A stretch of 34,240 nt of DNA from Nocardia seriolae NBRC 15557 (GCF_007990715.1 NZ_BJWY01000082.1:1-34240); one strand, 5' to 3'; positions 7,517 to 15,660 are shown, counted from the first letter of the stretch. Made by a program: numbers and translations. The notes: generated from the sequence alone by a model not told the origin.

Positions 7517-7550
7517 AGCCCCCGTTCCCGCGACTCGCGGAACGGGGGCT
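7517..7550 (+). terminator. leuB terminator
   Basis: A 12-bp perfect outer stem AGCCCCCGTTCC / GGAACGGGGGCT (7517-7528 with 7539-7550) has a GC loop, followed by CTTCCTTATT. It lies 16 bp after the leuB stop. Confidence 0.85.
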
Positions 7551-7594
7551 CTTCCTTATTCGTGGCCGAATATCGACGGCCACAAGGTGATTCA

Positions 7595-7608
7595 CTGGTA
7601 CGTACCAG
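7595..7608. promoter_or_regulatory. 14-bp perfect palindrome, TetR-type operator candidate
   Basis: CTGGTACGTACCAG is a perfect palindrome inside the 240-bp spacer between the leuB terminator and the MFS gene stop. Its TGGTACGTACCA core looks like a TetR-family operator. No TetR gene is in the window, and the only candidate target is the short ORF at 7694. Confidence 0.35.
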
Positions 7609-7693
7609 CACCCGAGTGATCGAAATCCGACCGATTCGCGCCCTTCGCCCGTTCCCTCCCGGGCCCCGGAATGGAATCCTGAGAGGTGGTTTC

Positions 7694-7753
7694 GTGAAAT
7701 CGGCTGGGGCAGTGAGGCATATCGCACAATTGCATTCGGATGCGAAAACTTAA
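7694..7753 (+). CDS. Possible 19-residue peptide ORF
   Basis: GTG at 7694 follows a strong GAGAGGTGG ribosome binding site (7681-7689) at ideal spacing and reads 19 codons (MKSAGAVRHIAQLHSDAKT) to TAA at 7751-7753. It is preceded by the 14-bp palindrome at 7595-7608. It could be a real small peptide, the remaining head of a lost gene, or chance. Apart from it and the palindrome I see nothing in 7551-7791. Confidence 0.25.
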   Translation: MKSAGAVRHIAQLHSDAKT

Positions 7754-7791
7754 CGGGCACATGTCTTCCGGATTTGCCCGGAATCAGCAAG

Positions 7792-9015
7792 TCACCGGGA
7801 ACCGGTGGGCACCAACGGGTCTGCCCCCTTGGGCACCAGGGGCACCGCGGCCAGCGCGATCAGCGCTGTCAGCACGTAGGTGATCGGGAATCCGGCCGCG
7901 GTGATCAGGGCGCCGAAGGCCGGGGCGACCGCGGCCGCCGCCAGGTTCTGCCCGGTGTTCTGGATGCCCAGCCCGCGGCCCGCCCAATAGGGCCCGGCGA
8001 TCTCGGCCACCGCGGTGAAGGCCAGGCCGTTGTCGGCCACCGTGATGACCGAGGCCGCGACCAGAATCGGGACGGCCGCCCACCACTGGTGCGCCCGTGC
8101 CGCTACGGCCAAGGCGGACATGGAAATTACGGCCGCGATCGCCACCGTGCGCAGCGGCCGCAACCGGCTGCCGACCCGGTCCGACCAGATGCCCGCGCCG
8201 ATTCGCCCAGCCGCGCCCAGGATTTGGGTCCCGGTGACCAGCACGCCGGCCGCCGCCAGCGACAGGCCGACATCGCGGTGCAGCCACAGCAGGCCGAACG
8301 TCCAGATGGTGGCCTGGGGGATGACCAGCAGAACGGATACCCCGTGAATGCGCCACAGCGTCGAATCCCCACGGTAGGGATTCGCGGGACGCCCTGCGCC
8401 CCCGGCGGATTCGGGCCGCGGCGGATCCACAATCCCGATCAGGCAGCCGATCGCCGCCACCCCGGCCATGACCGCCGGAACCAGCACGGCCGTCGAGAAC
8501 CCGTGTGCCGCAGCGACGGCGGGGATGCTCACCGCCCCGACTGCCACGCCCAGCGGCTGGGCGGTCTGCCGGATTCCCATGGCCAGCCCGCGCTGCTCCT
8601 TGGGGAACCAGCCCACGATGACCCGGCCACTGGCGCCATTGGTGCTGCCCGCACCCATTCCGGCCAACAGCAGCAAGGCTCCCAGCGCGACGTAGCCGGT
8701 GACCCCGGATGCCGCCGCACCGGCCGCGAACATCACCGCGGGACCGGCCACCAGTGCGGTGCGCTCGCCCACGTGATCGACGATCCAGCCCCACGCGATC
8801 AGCGTGCAGCACAACCCGATCAGCGGCATCGCCACCAGCAGACCGGCCGTGGCCAGCGGCAATCCGCGCTGTGTCAGGGCCGGCAGCAGGAAGGGCGCGC
8901 CATTGACCAGGACCGCGCTCGCGGTCTGCGCGAAGACGCCGAGCCCCAGCATGGTCCACCGTCGCGCCGTACCTACCTCTGTCACGGTGGCCCCCGTACG
9001 GGTCCTGGCGGACAT
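7792..9015 (-). CDS. MFS transporter
   Basis: 407-residue, very hydrophobic protein with about 12 membrane segments in two sets of six and a cytoplasmic linker rich in Pro, Gly and Ser (after VDPPRPESAGGAG, about residue 200). The loop after the second segment has WGWIVDHVGERTALV, the usual MFS motif A (GxxxDRxGRR) in weaker form, and its equivalent in the second half is GAGIWSDRVGSRLRPL. The substrate cannot be told. The ATG at 9015 is preferred because GAGGTGAGG lies just upstream; a GTG at 9036 would add seven residues. It matches the position of Rv2994 in M. tuberculosis and is divergent from the FAH-family gene. Confidence 0.9.
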   Translation of the reverse strand: MSARTRTGATVTEVGTARRWTMLGLGVFAQTASAVLVNGAPFLLPALTQRGLPLATAGLLVAMPLIGLCCTLIAWGWIVDHVGERTALVAGPAVMFAAGAAASGVTGYVALGALLLLAGMGAGSTNGASGRVIVGWFPKEQRGLAMGIRQTAQPLGVAVGAVSIPAVAAAHGFSTAVLVPAVMAGVAAIGCLIGIVDPPRPESAGGAGRPANPYRGDSTLWRIHGVSVLLVIPQATIWTFGLLWLHRDVGLSLAAAGVLVTGTQILGAAGRIGAGIWSDRVGSRLRPLRTVAIAAVISMSALAVAARAHQWWAAVPILVAASVITVADNGLAFTAVAEIAGPYWAGRGLGIQNTGQNLAAAAVAPAFGALITAAGFPITYVLTALIALAAVPLVPKGADPLVPTGSR

Positions 9016-9342
9016 GGCCCTCACCTCGCGTCTCACTATGTGGAATCAGTGTCTTACCCTTTGAACTGCGGCTCTTACGGTACACCTGGGGCGCAAGGCG
9101 ATTTCCGGGGCGAGCTGTCTGTTTGCTCACACCTGGGCATTGATCTTGTCGGGAGGGTGGCGGAAAGTGAGTTGCCTTGCGTATAAGGGCTTTCCACAAT
9201 TGGATCGAGGCGATGCGGGCGGGGATGCCGCCCGGCCCGTCGCCCACCCCGAACCTGTGGCCCGCCGTCGCGCCCGGATCCCGCCGTGTCCCGCGGTCGG
9301 GCGCGTTCGGGCAGGTCGAAGCCGGTCGATAGGATGCCAGCC
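9016..9342. promoter_or_regulatory. Divergent intergenic region, no gene seen
   Basis: These 327 bp lie between the start codons of the MFS transporter (reverse) and the FAH-family gene (forward). The middle (9050-9200) is AT-richer, with GCGTATAAG near 9178 as a possible forward -10 element. No frame shows both a ribosome binding site and a recognisable protein. Confidence 0.35.
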
Positions 9343-10116
9343 ATGCGCCTAGGTCGAATTGCCAGCCCAGATGGAGTCGCTTTCGTAAGCATCGAGGGCG
9401 ACGGTTCGGATGCCGTCGCCCGTGAAATCGCCGAACATCCGTTCGGCACCCCGACCTTCACCGGTCGCAGCTGGCCGCTCGCCGACGTGCGCCTGCTGGC
9501 CCCGATCCTCGCCAGCAAGGTGATCTGCATCGGCAAGAACTACGCCGCGCACGCCGAGGAAATGGGCGGCCCGGCCCCCGCCGACCCGGTCATCTTCATG
9601 AAGCCGAGCACCTCGATCCAGAGCCCCAACGCCCCGATCATCCTGCCGCCCAGTTCTTCTCAGGTCGACTACGAGGGCGAACTGGCGATCGTGATCGGCC
9701 GCCCCGGCAAGGACGTGCCCGCCGCCAAGGCCGCCGAGGTGATCCTGGGCTACACCGTCGCCAATGACGTCACCGCCCGCGACCAGCAGCGCCACGACGG
9801 CCAGTGGACCCGTGCCAAGGGTTACGACACCTTCTGCCCGCTGGGCCCGTGGATCGAGACCGCGCTGGACCCTTCGGATCTGGAGATCGTCACCGAGGTC
9901 GACGGCCAGGTGAAGCAGCGCAGTCGCACTTCACTTCTGCTGCACGATATTCCGAAGCTCATCGAATGGGTCACCACCGTAATGACCTTGCTCCCCGGCG
10001 ATGTCATCCTCACCGGCACGCCCGAGGGTGTCGGCCCGCTGCAGGCCGGCCAGATCGTGTCGGTGACCGTCTCCGGCATCGGCACCCTGTCCAATCCCGT
10101 TGCCGCCAAACGCTGA
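9343..10116 (+). CDS. Fumarylacetoacetate hydrolase family protein
   Basis: 257-residue member of the FAH superfamily (HpcE-like 2-hydroxyhepta-2,4-diene-1,7-dioate isomerase, acylpyruvase and oxaloacetate-tautomerase group). A short N-terminal cap is followed by the FAH fold. GKNYAAHAEEMG, the metal-ligand motif VDYEGELAIVIGR and the loop YTVANDVTARDQQ are all conserved, then KGYDTFCPLGPWI and LTGTPEGVG. It should bind a divalent metal and act on a small 2-oxo acid; the true substrate cannot be read from sequence. ATG at 9343 has AGGA about 9 bp upstream. Only 13 bp separate it from gltX, so they are probably one transcript. Equivalent to Rv2993c. Confidence 0.9.
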   Translation: MRLGRIASPDGVAFVSIEGDGSDAVAREIAEHPFGTPTFTGRSWPLADVRLLAPILASKVICIGKNYAAHAEEMGGPAPADPVIFMKPSTSIQSPNAPIILPPSSSQVDYEGELAIVIGRPGKDVPAAKAAEVILGYTVANDVTARDQQRHDGQWTRAKGYDTFCPLGPWIETALDPSDLEIVTEVDGQVKQRSRTSLLLHDIPKLIEWVTTVMTLLPGDVILTGTPEGVGPLQAGQIVSVTVSGIGTLSNPVAAKR

Positions 10117-10129
10117 ACGAAAGAGAGCC

Positions 10130-11596
10130 ATGACCGACGTCCGGGTTCGTTTCTGCCCGTCGCCCACCGGCACACCGCATGTGGGCCTGGTCCGTACCGC
10201 CCTGTTCAACTGGGCGTTCGCGCGCCACCACGGCGGCACCTTCGTCTTCCGCATCGAAGACACCGACGCCGCACGCGATTCCGAGGAGTCCTACGCCGCC
10301 ATCCTCGACGCGCTGCGCTGGCTCGGCCTCACCTGGGACGAGGGCCCCGAGGTCGGCGGCCCCTACGCGCCATACCGGCAGTCGCAGCGGCGTGACATTC
10401 ATCTCGATGTGGTGCGCCGCCTGCTGGCGGCGGGGGAGGCCTACGAATCCTTCTCCACCCCTGAGGAAGTCGAGGCCCGTCACAAGGCCGCCGGCCGGGA
10501 TCCCAAGCTGGGCTACGACAACTTCGACCGCGACCTGACCCCCGAGCAGATCGCCGCCTACAAGGACAAGGGCCGCCCCGCGGTGATCCGCCTGCGCATG
10601 CCCGACCACGACCTCACCTGGAACGACCTGGTGCGTGGCGAGACCACCTTCCGCGCGGGCGTGGTCCCCGACTTCGCGCTCACCCGCGGCAATGGTGATC
10701 CGCTCTATACGCTGGTCAATCCGGTCGACGACGCGATGATGAAGATCACCCACGTTTTGCGCGGCGAGGATCTGCTGTCCTCCACCCCCCGGCAGCTGGC
10801 GCTCTACGCGGCGCTGAAACGAATCGGCGTCGCCGAACTTACTCCCGAGTTCGGTCATCTGCCCTTCGTGATGGGGCACGGCAACAAGAAGTTGTCGAAG
10901 CGGGATCCGGAGTCGAATCTCTTCCATCACCGCGCCCGCGGATTCATTCCGGAGGGTTTGCTGAATTATCTGGCGTTGCTCGGCTGGAGCATCGCCGATG
11001 ATCATGATGTCTTCTCGATGGCGGAGATGGTGGCGGCCTTCGATATTTCGAAGGTGAATTCCAACCCGGCCCGTTTCGATCAGAAGAAGGCGGACGCTCT
11101 CAACGCCGAACATATTCGGTTGCTGACTCCCGGTGATTTTGCTCACCGGCTGCGTGAGTTCCTCACCGGACACGGACATATCGGCGCCGAGATCGACGAG
11201 AAGCTGTTCGAAGTCGCGGCCGATCTGGTGCAGACCCGGATCAAGGTGCTCGGCGATGCCTGGGATCTGCTGAAGTTCCTGTTCATCAAGCCCGACGAGT
11301 TCGCCATCGACGAGGCCGCGAAGCAAAAGAATCTGGGCGAGGCCGCCGTTCCGGTACTGCGGGCGACGGTAAAGGCCCTCGAAGGCGTTTCGGAATGGAC
11401 CGCTGACCCGATCGAGGAGGCGCTCAAGGCCGACCTCATCGACGAACTGGGCCTCAAGCCGAACAAGGCGTTCGCACCCGTGCGCGTCGCGGTGACCGGA
11501 TCCCACATCAGCCCGCCGCTCTACCAGTCCCTCGAACTGCTGGGCCGCGAGATCGCCATGGACCGTCTCCGCGCGGCCCTGTCCGAGCTGTCCTGA
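10130..11596 (+). CDS. gltX: Glutamyl-tRNA synthetase
   Basis: 488-residue class I aminoacyl-tRNA synthetase that charges tRNA-Glu. The HIGH motif appears as PHVG (16-19) after RFCPSPTGT, and KMSKS as KLSKR (254-258), the usual form in this family. The C-terminal anticodon-binding domain is complete and the length is normal. In actinobacteria, which lack GlnRS, this enzyme is normally non-discriminating and also charges tRNA-Gln with Glu, which GatCAB then amidates. The genes for both tRNAs follow directly downstream. AGAGAG lies just before the ATG. It is probably co-transcribed with the FAH-family gene and ends at the hairpin 11613-11643. Confidence 0.97.
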   Translation: MTDVRVRFCPSPTGTPHVGLVRTALFNWAFARHHGGTFVFRIEDTDAARDSEESYAAILDALRWLGLTWDEGPEVGGPYAPYRQSQRRDIHLDVVRRLLAAGEAYESFSTPEEVEARHKAAGRDPKLGYDNFDRDLTPEQIAAYKDKGRPAVIRLRMPDHDLTWNDLVRGETTFRAGVVPDFALTRGNGDPLYTLVNPVDDAMMKITHVLRGEDLLSSTPRQLALYAALKRIGVAELTPEFGHLPFVMGHGNKKLSKRDPESNLFHHRARGFIPEGLLNYLALLGWSIADDHDVFSMAEMVAAFDISKVNSNPARFDQKKADALNAEHIRLLTPGDFAHRLREFLTGHGHIGAEIDEKLFEVAADLVQTRIKVLGDAWDLLKFLFIKPDEFAIDEAAKQKNLGEAAVPVLRATVKALEGVSEWTADPIEEALKADLIDELGLKPNKAFAPVRVAVTGSHISPPLYQSLELLGREIAMDRLRAALSELS

Positions 11597-11612
11597 GTAG
11601 TCCGAAATGATG

Positions 11613-11643
11613 CACAAACCGGCCTCTGAACAGCCGGTTTGTG
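11613..11643 (+). terminator. gltX terminator
   Basis: A perfect 11-bp stem CACAAACCGGC / GCCGGTTTGTG (11613-11623 with 11633-11643) with a 9-nt loop lies 17 bp after gltX. It separates gltX from the tRNA genes. A possible -10 element for the tRNAs, TAATCT, is at 11664-11669. Confidence 0.8.
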
Positions 11644-11730
11644 TATCTACCGGAGTATGCTGCTAATCTTCTTCTCGGCCGGAACGCGGTCAGGAACTTC
11701 CCCCGGGGAGAGCCTGAAAGCCCAGGTCAA

Positions 11731-11802
11731 TGGGGTATGGTGTAATTGGCAACACAGCTGATTCTGGTTCAGCCATTCTAGGTTCGAGTCCTGGTACCCC
11801 AG
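11731..11802 (+). tRNA. tRNA-Gln (anticodon CTG)
   Basis: A 72-nt cloverleaf. The acceptor stem TGGGGTA pairs with TACCCCA, followed by discriminator G. The anticodon arm GCTGA-TTCTGGT-TCAGC has CTG in the middle of the loop, and the T arm has GGTTCGAGTCC. CCA is not encoded. It lies 64 bp before tRNA-Glu and probably shares its transcript. Confidence 0.95.
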
Positions 11803-11865
11803 CTGCGAGAGCTCCGGTTCTCGATTCGAGAAGTTCGGCGGCGCAATCCGCCGACATCTCATCCT

Positions 11866-11938
11866 GGTCCCGTCGTCTAGCGGCCTAGGACGCCGCCCTC
11901 TCAAGGCGGTAGCGCGGGTTCAAATCCCGTCGGGACTA
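11866..11938 (+). tRNA. tRNA-Glu (anticodon CTC)
   Basis: A 73-nt cloverleaf. The acceptor GGTCCCG pairs with CGGGACT (first pair G-U), with discriminator A. The D arm TCTAGCGGCCTAGGA is typical of tRNA-Glu. The anticodon arm CCGCC-CTCTCAA-GGCGG gives CTC, and the T loop is TTCAAAT. CCA is not encoded. A strong terminator follows 2 bp later. Confidence 0.95.
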
Positions 11939-11940
11939 CA

Positions 11941-11981
11941 AAGCGAAGGCCCCCAGCCAATTTGGCTGGGGGCCTTCGCTT
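11941..11981 (+). terminator. tRNA operon terminator
   Basis: A perfect 20-bp stem (11941-11960 with 11962-11981), arms beginning AAGCGAAGGCCCCC, is followed by TT, the best intrinsic terminator in the window. It starts 3 bases after the tRNA-Glu discriminator. Confidence 0.93.
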
Positions 11982-12086
11982 TTGCGGTTCGGCTTCGCTT
12001 TCGCGGTTTATTGAGCGGAACTAGTCCAACGGCTGCGCGGTGGTGCCGCCCTTGGGCATGGCGGGCAATCCGAGTTTGCGGTGATC

Positions 12087-12521
12087 TCAGCTGCGCACGC
12101 GTTCGGGCACCACGCGCACGGCCACGCGCTTGTTCAGCATGGCCTCGACGAACGGCTTGGCCTCTTCGCTGTAGGGCCCGGTATAGCGCTCCCACACGCT
12201 GATTCCCACCTTGAGCAGGGCCTCGGGATCCTCCACGACTTCGGCCCGGCCCTCCAGGGAAATGCCGCGTAGCTGGTCGTAGGTGTCGCCCGCCTCGATC
12301 ATCACGGTGATGCGCGGATCGCGGCGCAGATTCACCGTCTTCTGGGCCTTGGCCTTGGTCTCGAACCAGATCTCGCCGTCGATCACCGCGTACCACATGG
12401 CGACCAGGTGGGGTGTGCCCGAGGCGCCCAGGGTGGCCATGGTGGCGATGCGGCTGCGCTCGATGAATTCGGTGATCTCCCGATCGGACATCACGATCTG
12501 CGCGCGTTGATTAACTCCCAT
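12087..12521 (-). CDS. PPOX-class (split barrel) F420/FMN-binding protein
   Basis: 144-residue protein of the pyridoxamine-phosphate-oxidase-like split-barrel family, in the actinobacterial branch where F420 is the usual cofactor. Typical pieces: IATMATLGASGTPHLVAMWYAVIDGEIWFETKAKA with the cofactor-phosphate Lys region, then KTVNLRRDPRITVMIE and GISLEGRAEVVED. The substrate is unknown. It corresponds to Rv2991 by position. The fbiD gene for F420 synthesis lies in the same block at 19880. Start ATG at 12521; upstream on the same strand lies the IclR gene, separated by a hairpin at 12586-12616, so this gene probably has its own promoter. Confidence 0.85.
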   Translation of the reverse strand: MGVNQRAQIVMSDREITEFIERSRIATMATLGASGTPHLVAMWYAVIDGEIWFETKAKAQKTVNLRRDPRITVMIEAGDTYDQLRGISLEGRAEVVEDPEALLKVGISVWERYTGPYSEEAKPFVEAMLNKRVAVRVVPERVRS

Positions 12522-12585
12522 GGGCCGACTGTAATTTACGGCGTATGAGCGCAGTCACAGCGGCCTTTTGCTGCCAGGTGCGACA

Positions 12586-12616
12586 CAGCCCCCGCCCGGA
12601 GTTCGGGCGGGGGCTG
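12586..12616 (-). terminator. Terminator downstream of the IclR gene
   Basis: A perfect 12-bp stem CAGCCCCCGCCC / GGGCGGGGGCTG (12586-12597 with 12605-12616) has a 7-nt loop. It lies 110 bp beyond the IclR stop, with an 18-bp perfect palindrome (CCTCAGCGGCCGCTGAGG, 12636-12653) between the two. Confidence 0.65.
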
Positions 12617-12725
12617 TCAGGTTTCGGGTCGGGTGCCTCAGCGGCCGCTGAGGCTGCCGTGACTGCTGTTGCCACCCCGGAGGTTCACCCCGGGTCGCAA
12701 AGTCCGGCAGCGGCGCGTGTGGCCG

Positions 12726-13427
12726 TCAGAGGCGCTTGTTGAGGGCGTCGGCGGCGGCCACCAGATCGGCAGCCCAGCGCGCGCCCGGTCGGCGGCCCAT
12801 GCGGTCGATGGGTCCGGACACCGAGACGGCCGCGATGACCCCGCCCGCGGCGTCGCGCACCGGGGCGGACACGCTGGCCACCCCGGCCGCGCGTTCGGCC
12901 GCGCTCTGCGCCCAGCCGCGCCGGCGCACCTCGGCCAGCGCCCGCTCGCCGAACACCGCCTCGGGCAGGATGGTCCGCTGCAGCTCCGGATCGGCCCAGG
13001 CCAGCAGTACTTTCGCGGCCGAGCCCGCGGTGAGCGGCAGCCGCGCCCCGATGGGCACGGTGTCGCGCAGCCCGGCGGCGGGTTCCATGGCGGCCACGCA
13101 GACGCGGGCATTGCCGTCGCGGCGGTAGAGCTGCACGCTCTCGCCGGTGATCTCGCGCAGGCGCGGCAGGATGGTGGCGGCGGCGTCGAGCAGGGGATCG
13201 CTGGCGGTTGTCGCGAGCTCCGACAGGGCCGGGCCCGGCCGCCACAGGCCCTGGCTGTCGCGGGCCAGCATGCGATGGGTCTCCAGGCCCACGGCCAGCC
13301 GGTGCGCGGTGGCGCGGGGCAGGCCGGTGCGGGCGCACAGCTCGTTGAGGCCGCAGGGTTGCTCGGCTACGGCGTGCAGGACGGCCATGGCTTTGTCCAG
13401 AACCCCGATACCGCTATGCTGTCTCAT
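12726..13427 (-). CDS. IclR-family transcriptional regulator of leuCD
   Basis: 233-residue IclR regulator. The N-terminal winged helix-turn-helix (about 8-65) shows GIGVLDKAMAVLHAVAEQPCGLNELCARTGLPRATAHRLA. The effector domain (about 75-230) has the usual GSAAKVLLA and the end motif VSVSGPIDRMG. It is divergent from leuC with 142 bp between start codons. Its position matches Rv2989, and orthologues known as LtbR (Corynebacterium) and NdgR (Streptomyces) bind this spacer and control leuCD according to amino-acid supply. The ATG at 13427 begins MRQHSGIGVLDKA, the expected N-terminus. The ligand is not predictable from sequence. Confidence 0.92.
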   Translation of the reverse strand: MRQHSGIGVLDKAMAVLHAVAEQPCGLNELCARTGLPRATAHRLAVGLETHRMLARDSQGLWRPGPALSELATTASDPLLDAAATILPRLREITGESVQLYRRDGNARVCVAAMEPAAGLRDTVPIGARLPLTAGSAAKVLLAWADPELQRTILPEAVFGERALAEVRRRGWAQSAAERAAGVASVSAPVRDAAGGVIAAVSVSGPIDRMGRRPGARWAADLVAAADALNKRL

Positions 13428-13569
13428 AGAACGATATTAGCGTCTCGCATGTTGGGAATTACAAACCAGCCGCTCCCGGCGTCGGACGCGGCGTTGCTCG
13501 TCGGAGAGCAGCGCAAGCCCCCGCGTCACAGCCCGAACGCGGGAATGTCTATCGAGAGGTGATGGAGAT
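13428..13569. promoter_or_regulatory. iclR-leuC divergent control region
   Basis: A 142-bp spacer where the IclR protein is expected to bind. The IclR-proximal part (13430-13460) is AT-rich, with ACGATATTAG as a likely -10 zone. A 7-bp hairpin, CCCGCGT / ACGCGGG (13520-13526 with 13537-13543), lies just before the leuC ribosome binding site. I found no Leu-rich leader peptide, so attenuation by leucine codons is not supported. Confidence 0.5.
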
Positions 13570-14994
13570 ATGGCCGACCGGCCACGCACCCTGGCGGAGA
13601 AGGTCTGGGACCAGCATGTCGTCGTTCGCGGCGAAGGCGAGGGCGAACAGCGCCAGCCCGACCTCATCTACATCGACCTGCACCTGGTGCACGAGGTCAC
13701 CAGTCCGCAGGCGTTCGACGGCCTGCGCGCCGCGGGCCGCCCGGTGCGCCGCACGGATCTCACCATCGCCACCGAGGACCACAACGTCCCGACCATCGAT
13801 ATCGACAAGCCGATCGCGGATCCCGTTTCCCGCACGCAGGTCGAGACCTTGCGTAAGAACTGCGAGGAATTCGGTGTCCGCCTGCACCGCATGGGCGATC
13901 TGGACCAGGGCATCGTGCACGTGGTCGGTCCGCAGCTGGGCCTGACCCAGCCGGGAACCACGGTGGTGTGCGGTGATTCGCACACCTCCACCCACGGCGC
14001 CTTCGGCGCGCTGGCCATGGGCATCGGCACCTCCGAGGTGGAACACGTGCTGGCGACGCAGACTTTGTCGCTGCGCCCGTTCAAGACCATGGCCATCAAT
14101 ATCGACGGCGAGCTGCCCTCGGGCGTCACCTCCAAGGACGTGATCCTGGCGGTCATCGCGCAGATCGGCACCGGCGGCGGCCAGGGTTACGTGCTCGAAT
14201 ACCGCGGCGACGCGGTGCGGGCCATGTCCATGGAGGCCCGGATGACCATGTGCAACATGTCGATCGAGGCCGGCGCCCGCGCGGGCATGGTCGCTCCCGA
14301 CGAGGTCACCTACGAATTCCTGAAGGGCCGCCCGCACGCCCCCGAGGGCGCGGACTGGGATGCCGCCGTGGCCGCCTGGGATGCCCTGAAGACCGATGAG
14401 GGAGCGGTTTTCGACACCGAGGTGCACATCGACGCCACGTCGCTGACCCCGTTCGTCACCTGGGGCACCAACCCGGGACAGGGTCTGCCGCTGGGCGAAA
14501 CGGTGCCGGATCCGGAGCAGATCTTCGACGAGAACGAGCGTGCGGCCGCCGAAAAGGCGCTGCAATACATGGACCTGAAGCCGGGCACCCCGCTGCGCGA
14601 GGTGAGCGTGGACACCGTTTTCGTGGGTTCGTGCACCAATGGCCGAATCGAGGATTTGCGTGCGGTCGCAGACGTTCTGAAGGGCCGCAAGGTCGCGGAC
14701 GGTGTACGCATGCTGATCGTTCCCGGCTCCATGCGGGTGCGCCAGCAGGCGGCAAACGAGGGTCTGGGCGAGATTTTCATCGCCGCGGGCGCGGAATGGC
14801 GCCAGGCCGGGTGCTCGATGTGCCTGGGGATGAACCCCGATCAGCTTTCCCCCGGTCAGCGCTGTGCCTCCACGTCGAACCGGAACTTCGAAGGGCGACA
14901 GGGCAAGGGCGGTCGCACGCATTTGGTCTCGCCGCTGGTCGCGGCGGCCACCGCGGTGCGCGGAACCCTGTCCTCACCTGCGGATCTGAACTGA
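13570..14994 (+). CDS. leuC: 3-isopropylmalate dehydratase, large subunit
   Basis: 474-residue subunit of isopropylmalate isomerase, an aconitase-like enzyme that converts 2- to 3-isopropylmalate with a [4Fe-4S] cluster. The three cluster Cys are present: Cys355 in GSCTNGR, and Cys415 and Cys418 in GCSMCLGMN. Other aconitase motifs are VVCGDSHTSTHGAFGALAMGIGTSEVEHV and the C-terminal STSNRNFEGRQG. ATG at 13570 has GGAG 5 bp upstream and gives the family N-terminus MADRPRTLAEKVWDQHVV. leuD follows after 57 bp in the same operon. Divergent IclR regulator upstream. Confidence 0.97.
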   Translation: MADRPRTLAEKVWDQHVVVRGEGEGEQRQPDLIYIDLHLVHEVTSPQAFDGLRAAGRPVRRTDLTIATEDHNVPTIDIDKPIADPVSRTQVETLRKNCEEFGVRLHRMGDLDQGIVHVVGPQLGLTQPGTTVVCGDSHTSTHGAFGALAMGIGTSEVEHVLATQTLSLRPFKTMAINIDGELPSGVTSKDVILAVIAQIGTGGGQGYVLEYRGDAVRAMSMEARMTMCNMSIEAGARAGMVAPDEVTYEFLKGRPHAPEGADWDAAVAAWDALKTDEGAVFDTEVHIDATSLTPFVTWGTNPGQGLPLGETVPDPEQIFDENERAAAEKALQYMDLKPGTPLREVSVDTVFVGSCTNGRIEDLRAVADVLKGRKVADGVRMLIVPGSMRVRQQAANEGLGEIFIAAGAEWRQAGCSMCLGMNPDQLSPGQRCASTSNRNFEGRQGKGGRTHLVSPLVAAATAVRGTLSSPADLN

Positions 14995-15051
14995 TCGCAC
15001 GCTGACGGCGGCCCAGATGCCGCCGCCCCCACAGACTCAGGAGAATCAACG

Positions 15052-15660
15052 ATGGAAGCCTTCAAGGTCCACAAGGGGATCGGCGTTCCGTTCCGCCGAT
15101 CCAATGTCGATACCGACCAGATCATTCCGGCCGTCTATCTGAAGCGCGTTACCCGAACAGGATTCGAAGACGGCCTGTTCGCGGCGTGGCGGACGGATCC
15201 GAACTTCATTCTGAACACCGAGCCCTACAACCGGGGTAGTGTGCTGGTCGCTGGTCCGGATTTCGGTACCGGATCCTCACGTGAGCATGCTGTTTGGGCC
15301 TTGAAGGACTACGGGTTCCGGGTGGTGATCTCGTCCCGCTTCGCCGACATCTTCCGCGGGAACGCGGGCAAGGACGGCCTTCTGACGGCCCGGATGCCGC
15401 AGAGCGATGTGGAATTGCTCTGGAAGTTGCTCGAGGAACAGCCGGGTTTGGAATTGACGGTGGACCTCGAGACGCGAACCGTGTCGGCCGGAACGGTCGT
15501 GTTGCCGTTCGATATTGACGACTACACCCGGTGGCGGCTGCTGGAAGGGCTGGACGACATCGGCCTCACTCTGCGGCACGAGGCCGAGATCAGCGAGTTC
15601 GAAAACGCAAGGCCGACATGGAAACCCGCTACCATTCCGGCCCGTATTTCGCAGACGTAA
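15052..15660 (+). CDS. leuD: 3-isopropylmalate dehydratase, small subunit
   Basis: 202-residue partner of LeuC that forms the swivel domain completing the active site. It shows the family start FKVHKGIGVPFRRSNVDTDQIIPAVYLK and the GPDFGTGSSREHAVWAL loop that carries the active-site Ser and Arg. Length is normal. An AGGAG ribosome binding site lies 8 bp before the ATG. It is second in the leuCD operon. No strong hairpin follows at once, so some readthrough towards hupB is possible. Confidence 0.97.
   Translation: MEAFKVHKGIGVPFRRSNVDTDQIIPAVYLKRVTRTGFEDGLFAAWRTDPNFILNTEPYNRGSVLVAGPDFGTGSSREHAVWALKDYGFRVVISSRFADIFRGNAGKDGLLTARMPQSDVELLWKLLEEQPGLELTVDLETRTVSAGTVVLPFDIDDYTRWRLLEGLDDIGLTLRHEAEISEFENARPTWKPATIPARISQT

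Noticed and set aside
7774..9186. 470-codon forward frame opposite the MFS transporter
   Set aside because: It is a shadow frame rich in Arg, Gln and Gly. The reverse frame has twelve membrane segments and MFS motifs.
13449..13562. Possible leader peptide upstream of leuC
   Set aside because: An ATG frame of 37 codons ends just before leuC but has few Leu codons, no good ribosome site and no paired attenuator stems beyond one 7-bp hairpin.
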